Source: Streptomyces radiopugnans
GTDB taxonomy: Bacteria > Actinomycetota > Actinomycetes > Streptomycetales > Streptomycetaceae
Assembly: GCF_900110735.1 (NCBI RefSeq)
Contig: NZ_FOET01000010.1
Span: 148,383-212,382 of the forward strand
DNA: 64,000 nt
Direction of reading: 5' to 3'
The translations under genes were made by a program, and so were the position numbers. The stretch's first letter is position 1. Each line of letters starts with the position of its first letter. Shown piece by piece: positions 33,742-42,826 of this stretch. Under the pieces are notes generated by a model. It worked only from the letters and a program-made list of their open reading frames with translations. It did not search any database and was not told the origin of the DNA.

Positions 33742-35334
33742 TCACGGGCAGACGACCTCGTCGCCCGTGACCGCCTTCCCGCCGGTGCCCCCGCCCTCCG
33801 GGCGCGCGGACTCCTCCGCGTCCTCCGCCTCCGGCGCCGGGCTCGCGGAGGACTCGGGGGCGTGGCGCACCCGCAGCACCCCGCGGTGGTCGGTGCCCAG
33901 CACGACCTCCATCACCCGCCCCTGCCCCTTGACCTCCTCCAGCTCCGCGCCGGGCAGCGCGGCGGCCAGGGCGCGCGCCGAGCGGTCCCATTCGGGGTCG
34001 TGGCGGATGACCGTCCGCCGTACGTCCTGCCTCTTCGCGCCGCGCGGGGTGCCGGTGGTGTCGAAACCGGTGGCGCGCAGCTCGCGGTCCACTCGCGCAC
34101 CGAGGGCGGCGACCGGTGTGCCGTTCTCGATCTGCACCCGGATCTTCCCCGGGTCCACCCGGACCGGGAGCGGGCCGGACGGACGCGGCGCGCTCCGCCG
34201 CTCCGCCGCGCCGGGCTCCTCGTCCAGGTTCTTGCCGTCGTGCCCGGCCGCTTGTCCCGTGCCGCGCCCCGTGCCCGCCGCGGTGCCGGACGACAGGGGC
34301 CGGTCCTGGCGCAGCGCCGCGAACAGCTTCCCGGCCTTCTCCTCGTCCCAGGTCACGGTCGAGCCGATGCCGGGCACGCTGTGGTCGGGGTCGTCCAGGG
34401 GCACCGAGACGAACTCGGAGGACGCCACCGTGAAGCCGCGCATCGCCCGTCCCAGGGTCAGCAGTTCGCGGGCGCCGAAGTCCCGGTCGGCGCGCACCGA
34501 TCCCAGGAGCGCCGAGGCGACCCGGTTGAGCCGGGCGGGGTTCGTCAGCACCTCGCTCCCGGTCACCTCGTCGATCACGGAGGCCAGGAAGCGCTGCTGG
34601 CGTTTGATGCGGCCGAGGTCGCCCTCGGCGTCGACGTGCCGGGCGCGGACGTACTGCAGGGCCCGGCCGCCGTCGAGCCGGGTGGTGCCGGCCGGCAGGT
34701 CGAGGCCGCTGCGGCTGTCGGTCAGCGGCCGGGTGGTGCACACCGGGACGCCGCCCAGGGCGTCGACGGTCCGCATGAAACTGGTGAAGTCGACCTCCAG
34801 GTAGTGATCGACGCGCACCCCCGTCATCTTCTCGACCGTGCGTACGGTCAGGTGCGGGCCGCCCAGCGTGTAGGCGGCGTTGATCTTCCCGGTGCGGCCG
34901 GTGCGGAGCTCGCCGGTCGCGGGATCGGTGTGCTCGGGGAACTCGGTGTACGAGTCGCGGGGGATGCTCACCACGCTGGCCCGGTCGCGGTCGGCGGACA
35001 GGTGCACCAGCATGAGCGTGTCGGTGCAGTTGCACGGGGTCCCGCCCAGGGAGTACCGCCGCCGCTCCTCCTCGGTGACGGTGTCGCGCCCGTCGGTGCC
35101 GACGACCAGGAAGTTGAGGCCGTCGCCGTTCTGGGGGCGGTGGCTGAGCCCGTGGAAGGGGTCCACCCGCTTCAGCCGGCCGTCCAGCCCGGAGACCAGC
35201 GCGTGGCCGATGCCGCCGGCCATGAGCACCATCACCGAGACGGCGGTGACCGCCCGTGCGCCCCAGCGGGACAGACCCCGCCGCTTCGGCCGGGGACGGG
35301 CGTGGCGACCGCGCTGACGGGACCGTGCGGGCAT
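33742..35334 (-). CDS. LCP family protein 2 with LytR_C domain
   Basis: 530 residues: a basic N terminus, TM about 27-47, LCP domain about 75-330 (VGTDGRD, SIPRDSYTEF, KINAAYTLGG, DHYLEVDFTSF, VRARHVDAEGDLGRIKRQQ), a Ser/Gly linker, and a LytR_C domain (about 410-500) starting IRVQIENGTPVAALG. A CNC pair near residue 101 and later Cys may form an extracellular disulfide. The ATG has GGAGG with 10-nt spacing. The flanking glycosyltransferase gene is divergent and may share the upstream region. Confidence 0.92.
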   Translation of the reverse strand: MPARSRQRGRHARPRPKRRGLSRWGARAVTAVSVMVLMAGGIGHALVSGLDGRLKRVDPFHGLSHRPQNGDGLNFLVVGTDGRDTVTEEERRRYSLGGTPCNCTDTLMLVHLSADRDRASVVSIPRDSYTEFPEHTDPATGELRTGRTGKINAAYTLGGPHLTVRTVEKMTGVRVDHYLEVDFTSFMRTVDALGGVPVCTTRPLTDSRSGLDLPAGTTRLDGGRALQYVRARHVDAEGDLGRIKRQQRFLASVIDEVTGSEVLTNPARLNRVASALLGSVRADRDFGARELLTLGRAMRGFTVASSEFVSVPLDDPDHSVPGIGSTVTWDEEKAGKLFAALRQDRPLSSGTAAGTGRGTGQAAGHDGKNLDEEPGAAERRSAPRPSGPLPVRVDPGKIRVQIENGTPVAALGARVDRELRATGFDTTGTPRGAKRQDVRRTVIRHDPEWDRSARALAAALPGAELEEVKGQGRVMEVVLGTDHRGVLRVRHAPESSASPAPEAEDAEESARPEGGGTGGKAVTGDEVVCP

Positions 35335-35469
35335 CGGGGAAGCACCTCCGTGGCGGTGGGGGCCAGGAAGCGGCCAACATAGGCCCATACGATCTACGGA
35401 CCGCCGGTCCCACGCCGCCCGCCGTCCGCGGCCACCCGGCTGCCGTGCGAGCGGGTCACCCGATCGCGG

Positions 35470-35475
35470 TACCGT
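35470..35475 (+). promoter_or_regulatory. -10 box for a leaderless glycosyltransferase transcript
   Basis: TACCGT ends 7 nt before the GTG at 35482; no Shine-Dalgarno is visible. Confidence 0.45.
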
Positions 35476-35481
35476 GACCCG

Positions 35482-36525
35482 GTGAGCTCTCCTGTCGAAC
35501 CCACCTCCCCGGCCGCGGCGCCGCCCGCGGTCTCCGTGATCATGCCGGTGCTCAACGAGGAGCGGTATCTGCGCAGCTCGGTGCGGCACATCCTGGAGCA
35601 GGACTACGCCGGCGAGCTGGAGGTCGTGATCGCGCTCGGTCCCTCCGAGGACCGCACCGACTCCATCGCCGCCGAGCTGGTCCGCGAGGACCCGAGGGTG
35701 CGCACCGTGCCCAACCCCACCGGCCGCACCCCCGCTGGTCTCAACGCGGCCATCGCCGCCTCCCGCCACCCGGTCGTGGTGCGGGTGGACGGGCACGGGA
35801 TGCTCTCGCCGAACTACATCGCCACCGCCGTGCGGTTGCTGGAGGAGACCGGCGCGGCCAACGTCGGCGGCATCATGCACGCCGAGGGCGAGAACGACTG
35901 GGAGAAGGCCGTGGCCGCCGCCATGACCTCCAGGATCGGGGTCGGCAACGCGGCCTTCCACACCGGCGGCCGGGCGGGCGAGGCCGAGACGGTCTACCTG
36001 GGCGTCTTCCGCCGCGAGGTGCTGGAGCGGCAGGGCGGTTACAACGAGGAGTTCATCCGGGCACAGGACTGGGAGCTGAACTTCCGCATCCGCCAGGACG
36101 GCGGGCTGATCTGGTTCTCGCCGGAGCTGCTGGTCTCCTACCGCCCCCGGCCGAACGTCCGCGCACTGGCCAAGCAGTACCGCAACTACGGCCGCTGGCG
36201 GCACGTGGTGGCCCGCTACCACTCGGGCTCGATCAACCTGCGCTACCTGGCGCCGCCGGCGGCCGTGCTCGCCGTCGGAGCGGGCCTGGTGGCGGGCGCG
36301 CTGGTCACACCGTGGGCCCTGGTCGTCCCCGGCGGCTACCTGGCGGCCATCACCGCGGGATCGGTCCCGGCGGGGAAGGGGCTGCCGTTCGGGGCGCGGG
36401 TGCGCATCCCGCTGGCGCTGGCCACCATGCACATGTCCTGGGGCTGGGGCTTCCTGACGAGCCCTCGGAAACTGGCGGAGAAGGTGAAGGCCGCCCGCCG
36501 GGAGCCGGTGACGGCCGGCGGCTGA
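35482..36525 (+). CDS. Family 2 glycosyltransferase, membrane-associated
   Basis: 347 residues. GT-A fold at about 15-240: SVIMPVLNEERYL, the nucleotide-sugar-binding VVRVDGHGML (a DGH in place of DxD), and the late acidic motif QDWELNFRIRQDGG. Two hydrophobic segments at about 255-300 (AVLAVGAGLVAGALV, VVPGGYLAAITAG) indicate membrane attachment. Related proteins include succinoglycan ExoA-like transferases that extend lipid-linked glycans. Set between LCP genes 2 and 3, so it probably acts on the polymer those proteins transfer. Confidence 0.9.
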   Translation: MSSPVEPTSPAAAPPAVSVIMPVLNEERYLRSSVRHILEQDYAGELEVVIALGPSEDRTDSIAAELVREDPRVRTVPNPTGRTPAGLNAAIAASRHPVVVRVDGHGMLSPNYIATAVRLLEETGAANVGGIMHAEGENDWEKAVAAAMTSRIGVGNAAFHTGGRAGEAETVYLGVFRREVLERQGGYNEEFIRAQDWELNFRIRQDGGLIWFSPELLVSYRPRPNVRALAKQYRNYGRWRHVVARYHSGSINLRYLAPPAAVLAVGAGLVAGALVTPWALVVPGGYLAAITAGSVPAGKGLPFGARVRIPLALATMHMSWGWGFLTSPRKLAEKVKAARREPVTAGG

Positions 36526-36539
36526 CCCGGCTTCCCCGC

Positions 36540-36588
36540 GGGCCGCGCCCCGGAGCCCCCGGAGGACGGGGGTTCCGGGGCGCGGCCC
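36540..36588. terminator. Bidirectional terminator after the glycosyltransferase and LCP gene 3
   Basis: gggccgcgccccgga pairs with tccggggcgcggccc, with a second inner stem ccccc/ggggg and a ggaggac loop. Confidence 0.75.
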
Positions 36589-36628
36589 GTCCCGGCTCCG
36601 GCCCCGGCCGCTTCGCCGGGGCGCCGGA

Positions 36629-38344
36629 TCACCAGGTGTGGGCGGGGTTGACGTTCATGCACTTCTCCTCGTCGCCGTTGAGGGCGTTCGCGCTCTCGGG
36701 GGCGCCGCGCTCGTCGTCCTCCTCGGCCTCGGGCTGCCCGGGGTAGGCGTTCCCCTCCCGCCAGTCGGCGCCGATCACCAGGGTGACCTGCTCGACTCCG
36801 GCGGACTGGCGCACGGACCGCTCGGGCACGCCCAGGGCCTCGGCCACGGCCAGGGCGTCACCGTGCAGGTCCTCGCTCGGGTACGACACGGTGGTGTCGG
36901 CCTGCGGCGCCTCCTCCGGGTCGGTCCCGGCCTGGGCGAAGCCCAGCCGCCGCAGCTCCTCGGCGATGACCCCGGCACGGCCGTTGACGGGGCCGAGGGT
37001 GACGGTGCGGGTGCCGTTGCGGACATCCACCGGGATCTCGCCGGCCGGAGCGGCGGGGTCGGAGGTCTTCTTCGGCTTCTTCGGCTTCTCGTCCCTGCCG
37101 TCGAGGGCGATGTCGTCCCGGATGAGGGAGAAGACCTTCTCGGCGTCGCCGGGCTTGGGCACCACGTAGCTGCCGCCGTCGGAGTACTCCCACGGCATGG
37201 TGACCATGGTGATCCGCTCGGTGGGGACCTGCTTGAGCTCGTTGGCCAGGTCGTAGAGGTCCTTGACGCCCTCGATGCCCTCGTCGACGGTGAGCGCCTT
37301 GGTCGCGGCCTCGGCGAGCGACCTGAGCTTGCCCGGGTCGGTGAGCTTGGTGCCCGCCTTGAGCTGGCGCACCATCGAGTTCATGTACATGTGCTGGGCC
37401 CGGGCCCGGCCGATGTCGCTGCCGTCCCCGAAACCGTGCCGGGTGCGCAGCCACTGGAGGGCCTTCTCGCCGCGGACGACGGTCTCGCCCGCCTCCAGGC
37501 GCAGGCCGGACCTCCTGTCGTGGACGTTGGCGTCCACGCAGACCGGGACACCCCCCACCGCGTCGGCCATGTCCACCACGCCCGCGAAGTCGATCATCAT
37601 GAAGTGGTCGACGGGGATGCCGGTCAGCTCCATCCAGGTGGCGACCGTGCAGCCCGGCCCGCCGTGCTGGAGGCTGGAGTTGATCTTGTCGGTGGTCTGC
37701 GGGTGCTGCGAACCGTCCTCGGGGTCGGTGCACTCGGGGATGGTCACCTTGGTGTCCCGGGGGATGCTGAGCACCGAGATGCTGTCGCGGTCGGCCGAGA
37801 GGTGCAGCAGCATCTGGACGTCGGCGAGCGGCTTGCGCCCCACATCGCCGCGGGAGCCGCCGAGTTCGAGGTTCCGCTCGGAGTTACGGCTGTCGGAGCC
37901 CAGCAGCAGGATGTTGAGGGGGGTGCGGCCCTCCGCGTTCTGCCGGTGCTTCAACTGGTTGTCGCCGAGGGTGAGGGGCTTCTTGGTGAGGTTGCCGTTG
38001 AGGTGCTCGTAGTAGAGGTAACCGGCGCCCGCCGTGCCGAGCACCAGTACGGAGAGGGAGAGCGCCGTCCAGCGAAGCACCCGCCCGCCGCGGCCCGTCC
38101 GCCGCTTCGGGCCGTCGGCGCGGCGGCCTCCGCCGGGCGCGGGCGCCGCGCCCCCGGTGCCGCCTGCCCTGCCCTCCTCGCTCTTCCCGGGCTGCACGGA
38201 CTTCCCGGACTTCCCGGACTCCACGGACGCCTCCGGTTCCCCGGACTCGCCCGGCTCGTCGTACATGCTGTCGTTCCAGCCGAAGTCCTCCGGCCGGGGG
38301 GCGCGTTCGTGTGCGCCCCTCCCCCCTGTGGTGCGCTGCCCCAA
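36629..38344 (-). CDS. LCP family protein 3 with LytR_C domain
   Basis: 571 residues. The acidic, Ser/Gly-rich N terminus has GKSGKS-type repeats; TM about 91-112; LCP domain (LLGSDSRNSE, SIPRDTKVTIPE, KINSSLQHGG, DHFMMIDFAG, LRTRHGFGDGSDIGRARAQ). A LytR_C domain near residues 440-535 starts VDVRNGTRTVTLG. The start is probably TTG 38344, with GGGAGAGG upstream; the next candidate is ATG 38266 without a Shine-Dalgarno. The gene follows LCP gene 4 after 50 bp on the same strand and may be co-transcribed with it. Confidence 0.9.
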   Translation of the reverse strand: MGQRTTGGRGAHERAPRPEDFGWNDSMYDEPGESGEPEASVESGKSGKSVQPGKSEEGRAGGTGGAAPAPGGGRRADGPKRRTGRGGRVLRWTALSLSVLVLGTAGAGYLYYEHLNGNLTKKPLTLGDNQLKHRQNAEGRTPLNILLLGSDSRNSERNLELGGSRGDVGRKPLADVQMLLHLSADRDSISVLSIPRDTKVTIPECTDPEDGSQHPQTTDKINSSLQHGGPGCTVATWMELTGIPVDHFMMIDFAGVVDMADAVGGVPVCVDANVHDRRSGLRLEAGETVVRGEKALQWLRTRHGFGDGSDIGRARAQHMYMNSMVRQLKAGTKLTDPGKLRSLAEAATKALTVDEGIEGVKDLYDLANELKQVPTERITMVTMPWEYSDGGSYVVPKPGDAEKVFSLIRDDIALDGRDEKPKKPKKTSDPAAPAGEIPVDVRNGTRTVTLGPVNGRAGVIAEELRRLGFAQAGTDPEEAPQADTTVSYPSEDLHGDALAVAEALGVPERSVRQSAGVEQVTLVIGADWREGNAYPGQPEAEEDDERGAPESANALNGDEEKCMNVNPAHTW

Positions 38345-38394
38345 CGGGCCCTCTCCCTACGACTCGGCCCGTGCGCGGAAGCGGCGCGCGGGAA

Positions 38395-40266
38395 TCACTT
38401 GGCGCATATCTTCTTGTCGGCTTCCACGTTCCCGAGGTTCTCCGGAGCCTTCGCCGGGGCGGCGATGGGGATGCCGGCGCCCTTGAAGTCGGCGCCCAGC
38501 GTCAGGGTCATCGGTGCGAGCGGTTCGGCGTCCTCGGTGCCCTGCTTCAGGGCGGAAGCGGGCAGGCCCATGAGGTCCGCGAGCTTGCGGGCCTGGTCGG
38601 CCTGGTTGGGCCCGTACTCCAGTGTCGTCCTGTCGAGCTGCTCGGGCGCGTTGCCGCCGTTGCTGGACTTCAGCACGTTCTGGGTGTTCTGCAGCCAGGT
38701 GAGCGTCGTCTGCGCGGCTCCGGCGATCTCCCCGCCGTTGAGGACCTCCACGCGCACGTCGGAGGCCGCGGCCCGCTCGCCCTTGAGCAGCGCCTCCTGC
38801 TCCTTCTTGGCCTTGTCCTTGGCGGCCTTCTCCTTCTCCTTCACCTCGGTGAAGGAGACGTCCTCCCGCAGCATCGCGAAGACCTGCGGGGCCTTGGTGG
38901 GGTCGGGCACGACCGTGGCCTTGATCCTCTCCGCGGGATTGTCGATCACCGGGAGCGTCAGGAAGGAGATGTTCTCGGTCTTGATGCTGCTGAGCTCCTT
39001 GCCCAGGTCGCTCAGCTTCTTGATGGTGCCTATGCCGGTGTCGACGGTGAGCGCCTTGGTGGCCGCGTCCGCCAGGTCCCACAGTTTGCCCGGGTCGGTG
39101 AGGGTGTCGTTCGACTTGAACTGGCGGATCATCGAACTCAGGAACTGCTGCTGGACCTTGATGCGGTCCAGGTCGCCGCTGTTTCCGAAGCTCTTGCGGG
39201 TGCGGACGAAGGCCAGGGCCTGCTCGCCCTCGACGACGCTCTCGCCGGCGGGGAGCTTCAGCTTGGAGTCGGGGTCGTCGACCGGTTTCTCCAGGCAGAC
39301 CGGGACACCGCCGACCGCGGTGGTCAGCGTCTTGACGGCGTTGAAGTCCGCCATCATGAAGTGGTGGATGTCCAGCCCCGTCAGTTCGCTGACGGTGCGC
39401 ATGGTGCAGCCCGGGTCCCGGCCCGCCTGGCCGAGGCTGGTGTTGAACCGGACGTCCTGCTCACCCGGGACGACCTTGGTACTGCCGTCCGCCTGCTTGG
39501 TCGGGCAGTCGGGGATGTCGGTCTTCAGGTCCCGGGGGATGCTCATCACGGTCGCGTTGGTGCGGTCCGCCGAGACGTGGAAGAGGAACGTGGTGTCGGC
39601 GTGGCCGGGGCTGTTCTTGTCGCCGTAGCCCTCGTTGCCCTTGCCGGTGCGCTTGTCGGTGCCGATCAGCAGGATGTTGAGCGGGCCGTCGCTGCCGAAG
39701 CCGCCCTCGGCGGCGTCACCGACGTCGACGGTGTCGATGTTGCCGTTGAAGTGCTCGTAGGCCAGGTAGGCGGCGACCGCGGTACCGGTGACCAGGAAGG
39801 CCGTCACGCCTCCCGTCCACAGCAGCGCCCTCTTCTTCGCGGACTTCTTCGGCCTGGCCTTGCGCCGGGACGCCGCCCGGCCGCCCGCGGCCTGGCGTGC
39901 GGCCGCGCGTCCGCCCGCCGCCTGGCGCGCCGCCGCCCGTCCGGCCGGCTTCCCGCCGTCCGCCGCGCCGGCTCCCGCACCGTCCCTGGCGCCGTCCTCG
40001 GCCGTACCGCCGTCCTCCGGACGCCTTCTGCGCTGCCGGGGCACCTCGCCGCGCGGCGGGGCCGACCGGCGGCCGGCGCGGGACGCGGGCCCACCGGACG
40101 GCGAGGACGGGCGCGGAGAGGGGGACGGTCGCGCAGCGGGGGCCGTCGGTCGCAGCTTGTAGTCACCCGTCTCCGGGTCGAACACCCACTGGTCTGCGGG
40201 ATCGATGTCCCCCGCCCGCCCACGGCTTTGCGCGTCCACGGTTGCCTGAATCCTCCGTCGTGCCAC
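38395..40266 (-). CDS. LCP family protein 4 with LytR_C-like domain
   Basis: 623 residues, longest of the five. The N-terminal 145 residues are cytoplasmic, basic, and contain a duplicated GRAAARQAAG unit (about 109-132). TM about 147-170. LCP domain: LLIGTDKRTG, SIPRDLKTDIPD, VRFNTSLGQAG, HHFMMADFNAV, VRTRKSFGNSGDLDRIKVQQQ. A Lys/Glu-rich linker (KEKEKAAKDKAKKEQE) leads to a LytR_C-like region beginning VRVEVLNGGEIAG. The start is GTG 40266 after GGGAAGG. A good promoter lies 79-110 bp upstream. Confidence 0.92.
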   Translation of the reverse strand: MARRRIQATVDAQSRGRAGDIDPADQWVFDPETGDYKLRPTAPAARPSPSPRPSSPSGGPASRAGRRSAPPRGEVPRQRRRRPEDGGTAEDGARDGAGAGAADGGKPAGRAAARQAAGGRAAARQAAGGRAASRRKARPKKSAKKRALLWTGGVTAFLVTGTAVAAYLAYEHFNGNIDTVDVGDAAEGGFGSDGPLNILLIGTDKRTGKGNEGYGDKNSPGHADTTFLFHVSADRTNATVMSIPRDLKTDIPDCPTKQADGSTKVVPGEQDVRFNTSLGQAGRDPGCTMRTVSELTGLDIHHFMMADFNAVKTLTTAVGGVPVCLEKPVDDPDSKLKLPAGESVVEGEQALAFVRTRKSFGNSGDLDRIKVQQQFLSSMIRQFKSNDTLTDPGKLWDLADAATKALTVDTGIGTIKKLSDLGKELSSIKTENISFLTLPVIDNPAERIKATVVPDPTKAPQVFAMLREDVSFTEVKEKEKAAKDKAKKEQEALLKGERAAASDVRVEVLNGGEIAGAAQTTLTWLQNTQNVLKSSNGGNAPEQLDRTTLEYGPNQADQARKLADLMGLPASALKQGTEDAEPLAPMTLTLGADFKGAGIPIAAPAKAPENLGNVEADKKICAK

Positions 40267-40351
40267 GCAGCGCCTTCCCTGTCAGGCATCAAGGCGCTCG
40301 GTCGGTCTCCAGTGGTGCGCAGCGGCCATGGGCGAGCGCACCGGATTGCTC

Positions 40352-40378
40352 ACACTATCTGCCGCGGCCCGTTGTCAA
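40352..40378 (-). promoter_or_regulatory. Promoter of LCP gene 4
   Basis: On the minus strand TTGACA (40373-40378) and TAGTGT (40352-40357) are separated by 15 bp, near the consensus for the main sigma factor but with a short spacer. It would give a leader of about 80 nt. Confidence 0.55.
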
Positions 40379-40481
40379 GCACCCCCGCAGGCAGGTTACT
40401 TTCTTCCTCAAACAGACATTCCATTCCAATCCCCAGGGGTAATCCCTGTGCTGTTTCTCTCTCGCTCCCCCGCGTCCGCGC

Positions 40482-41726
40482 TCATCCGCACAGGCTCCCG
40501 GCGGACGGCGAACCGGTGGGCGGAGTGCTCGGTTCCCGCGCTCCGGCCCCTGGGGCGGACGCGGGGATCCCGGCCCCGGCGGACGGCGCGGCGGACGGTG
40601 TGCTGGAGGGCGTGGTGGAGGGCTCCGCGGAGGAGTCCCCGGAAGGCTGCCCGCCGGGTTCCCCGCCGTCCTCCGCCGGCACCGGCCGGTCGTCGCGCAG
40701 CGCCGCGAACAGCAGGTCCGCGTCCGGCTGCACCAACTCGTCGCGGTTGGGGTCGTAGGTGTACGGCTGCCGGGGCACGGTCATGAACCGCACCCGGTCC
40801 TGGGGTATGTCGCGGACGCCGCTCACCAGGTCGTAGAGCTCGGAGAGGGAGTCCAGCCCGGGATCGGCCGTGAGCGACGACGTCACCGCGTCCAGCACCC
40901 GGTAGAGCTCGGCCGGGTCGGTCAGGAGCCCGTCGTCGCGCACCTGGCGCAGCAGGGTGGAGAGGAACTCCTGCTGCCGCTCCATCCGCTGGGTGTCGCT
41001 GCCGTCGCCGATGCCCTTGCGGGCGCGTACGTAGCCGAGGGCCTGTTCGCCGTCGAGCCTCTGGGGCCCGGCGTCCAGGACGAGGTGCGCCTCGGGGTCG
41101 TTCACGGGCTCCGCCAGGCACACCTCGACGCCGCCGACCGCGTCCACCAGGTTCTCGAAACCGGTGAAGTCCACGATCAGGTGGTGGTCCACGCGGATGC
41201 CGGTCAGGTTCTCGACCGTGCGGATCGTGCAGGCCGCCCCGCCCCTCTCGTAGGCCCAGTTGAACTGCGCGAACAGGGGCCGGGTGGCCGTGCCGTCCGG
41301 CCCGGAGCACTCGGGTATGTCCACCATCAGGTCACGCGGTATCGACACCCCGGTGGCGCTGGAGCGGTCGGCCGACAGGTGGAGCAGGATGGTGGTGTCG
41401 GAGCGCTGGGTGCCGCTGTCCCGCCCGTACCTGCCGTTGTCGCCGCTGCGGTCGTCGGAACCGATGAGCAGGATGTTCTTCGCCTTGTGCACGACGGCCG
41501 CGGGGCGCTCCCGGTCGAAGCGCCGCAACTGGTCGGCGGCCTCCACGTCGGTGCGGATGTTGCCGTCGAGCCTGTTGTAGAGGAACCAGGCCGCGCCGCC
41601 CGCCGCGAGTACGGCGAGCGACGCGCCCAGCGCGGCCCAGCGCAGCCACCGGCGGCGTGGCCGGGGCGGAGGGTGGGGGAGGCCGGTCTGCTGCGCGTCC
41701 TCGGGTTCGGTCACGTATGCGTTCAT
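40482..41726 (-). CDS. LCP family protein 5
   Basis: 414 residues: short proline-rich N terminus, TM about 29-50, LCP domain (LLIGSDDRSGD, SIPRDLMVDIPE, QFNWAYERGG, DHHLIVDFTGF, VRARKGIGDGSDTQRMERQQ), then a Ser/Thr/Pro tail with no LytR_C domain. In FAQFNWAYERGG the usual KIN is replaced by QFN. The ATG at 41726 has GAGGG close by; GTG 41714 is an in-frame alternative. About 180 bp separate it from the upstream adenylation-like gene on the same strand. Confidence 0.9.
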   Translation of the reverse strand: MNAYVTEPEDAQQTGLPHPPPRPRRRWLRWAALGASLAVLAAGGAAWFLYNRLDGNIRTDVEAADQLRRFDRERPAAVVHKAKNILLIGSDDRSGDNGRYGRDSGTQRSDTTILLHLSADRSSATGVSIPRDLMVDIPECSGPDGTATRPLFAQFNWAYERGGAACTIRTVENLTGIRVDHHLIVDFTGFENLVDAVGGVEVCLAEPVNDPEAHLVLDAGPQRLDGEQALGYVRARKGIGDGSDTQRMERQQEFLSTLLRQVRDDGLLTDPAELYRVLDAVTSSLTADPGLDSLSELYDLVSGVRDIPQDRVRFMTVPRQPYTYDPNRDELVQPDADLLFAALRDDRPVPAEDGGEPGGQPSGDSSAEPSTTPSSTPSAAPSAGAGIPASAPGAGAREPSTPPTGSPSAGSLCG

Positions 41727-41907
41727 CCCTCAGCGGTCGGCGGCGGGTGCGCGGACAGCCGTGCGGTCGCCGGTCTTCTGTACAGACACACGGGAGGGGT
41801 CCGTGGTTGTACCGGCGGGAGAGAAAACACCCGCGCGACCGGAGACCGGGAGGATGTGTTCGGTTGTGGGATGAATGCCGGGGCGGGGCGGGTCCGTCGA
41901 CGGTGGG

Positions 41908-42690
41908 TCAGTCGGCCGTGTGGGTGATGCGCTCACTCCGCACGCGCTCCTCCAGCCCCGCCGCGTCCAGGCGGTCCAGGTGGCGGCAGAGCACGACCGA
42001 GCCCCCGGCGGCCAGGGGGGCGAACAGCCCGGCGCAGACCCCCTCCCAGGTGCCGTACGGCAGCCCCGACAGCAGTCGTGCGCCGGGGCCCAGCCCCCGC
42101 GTTCCGGCGTCGGCGCGGGCGCGTTCGACGACCTGTGCCCCGGTCAGCTCCTCGCCGCCGACGACCAGCGCGGGCGCGTCCGGGTCGACGGGGGAGAAGG
42201 GGGCGAAGTGGTCGCCCTGGCCCGGCACCTCGACGGCGTAGTCGGTGAAGCCCTCGGGCGGCCGGGGGAAGCGGCCGCCCAGGGGGCGCAGGCTGAGCGC
42301 GATGCGCTCGCCGGTGCAGGCGCGGGCCGCCTCCAGGGTGTCCGGGCCGCTGACGACGAGGTCGGCGGCCGCGGCGAGGGAGGAGGCCGAGCCGGTGTCG
42401 GTGGTGTCGGCGGGCAGTTCGGCGACGACTCCGGTGGAGGAGCAGGCCAGCAGCCAGACCGCGGTCTGCCAGTGTGCGGGCAGCAGCAGCGCGAGGCGGT
42501 CGCCGGGCTCGGCGGACAGTTCGCCCTGCAGGAGGTTGGCCGTCTTCGCCACCCAATTGGCGAGGGTGGCGACGGAGAGTTCGACGCGCTCGCCGGTGGC
42601 GTCGTCGTAGAAGGTCACCAGCGGGCGGGCGGCGTCCGCGGCGAGCGCGGATCGCAGCAGGTCGGCAGGGGTGCGATCGGTGGTGTTCAT
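41908..42690 (-). CDS. TIGR03089-type protein, truncated AMP-binding-like domain
   Basis: 260 residues resembling the N-terminal half of acyl-CoA synthetase/adenylation enzymes (DLLRSALAADAARPLVTFYDD, ANWVAKTANLLQ, RLALLLPAHWQTAVWLLA). The phosphate-binding TSGTTG-type loop and the mobile C-terminal domain with the catalytic lysine are missing, so adenylation is unlikely. The stretch GSVVLCRHLDRLDAAGLEERV still aligns with the end of the N-terminal subdomain. I recall an actinobacterial family (TIGR03089) of this kind with no assigned role. It sits between the LCP block and the amidase gene. Function unknown. Confidence 0.75.
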   Translation of the reverse strand: MNTTDRTPADLLRSALAADAARPLVTFYDDATGERVELSVATLANWVAKTANLLQGELSAEPGDRLALLLPAHWQTAVWLLACSSTGVVAELPADTTDTGSASSLAAAADLVVSGPDTLEAARACTGERIALSLRPLGGRFPRPPEGFTDYAVEVPGQGDHFAPFSPVDPDAPALVVGGEELTGAQVVERARADAGTRGLGPGARLLSGLPYGTWEGVCAGLFAPLAAGGSVVLCRHLDRLDAAGLEERVRSERITHTAD

Positions 42691-42789
42691 CGGCGCCAGG
42701 GTACGCGGGCCGCCGCCCGGGGGCGCCGGGACGGGACGCCTCCGGCGTCCGGTGAGGACGACTCAGGGCGACCGGGCGTCAGCTCCCCG

Positions 42790-42819
42790 TTAGACAGCCA
42801 TATCCCCTGTGTCCAATAT
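42790..42819 (+). promoter_or_regulatory. Possible promoter of the amidase gene
   Basis: TTAGAC (42790-42795) and CAATAT (42814-42819) have an 18-bp spacer. The latter ends 8 nt before the ATG at 42827, compatible with a leaderless mRNA. Confidence 0.35.
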
Positions 42820-42826
42820 CGGATTT

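Noticed and set aside
41908..42690. Full acyl-CoA synthetase broken by frameshift
   Set aside because: Sequence on either side gives no continuation of the adenylation fold in any frame, and the short form has its own proper stop.
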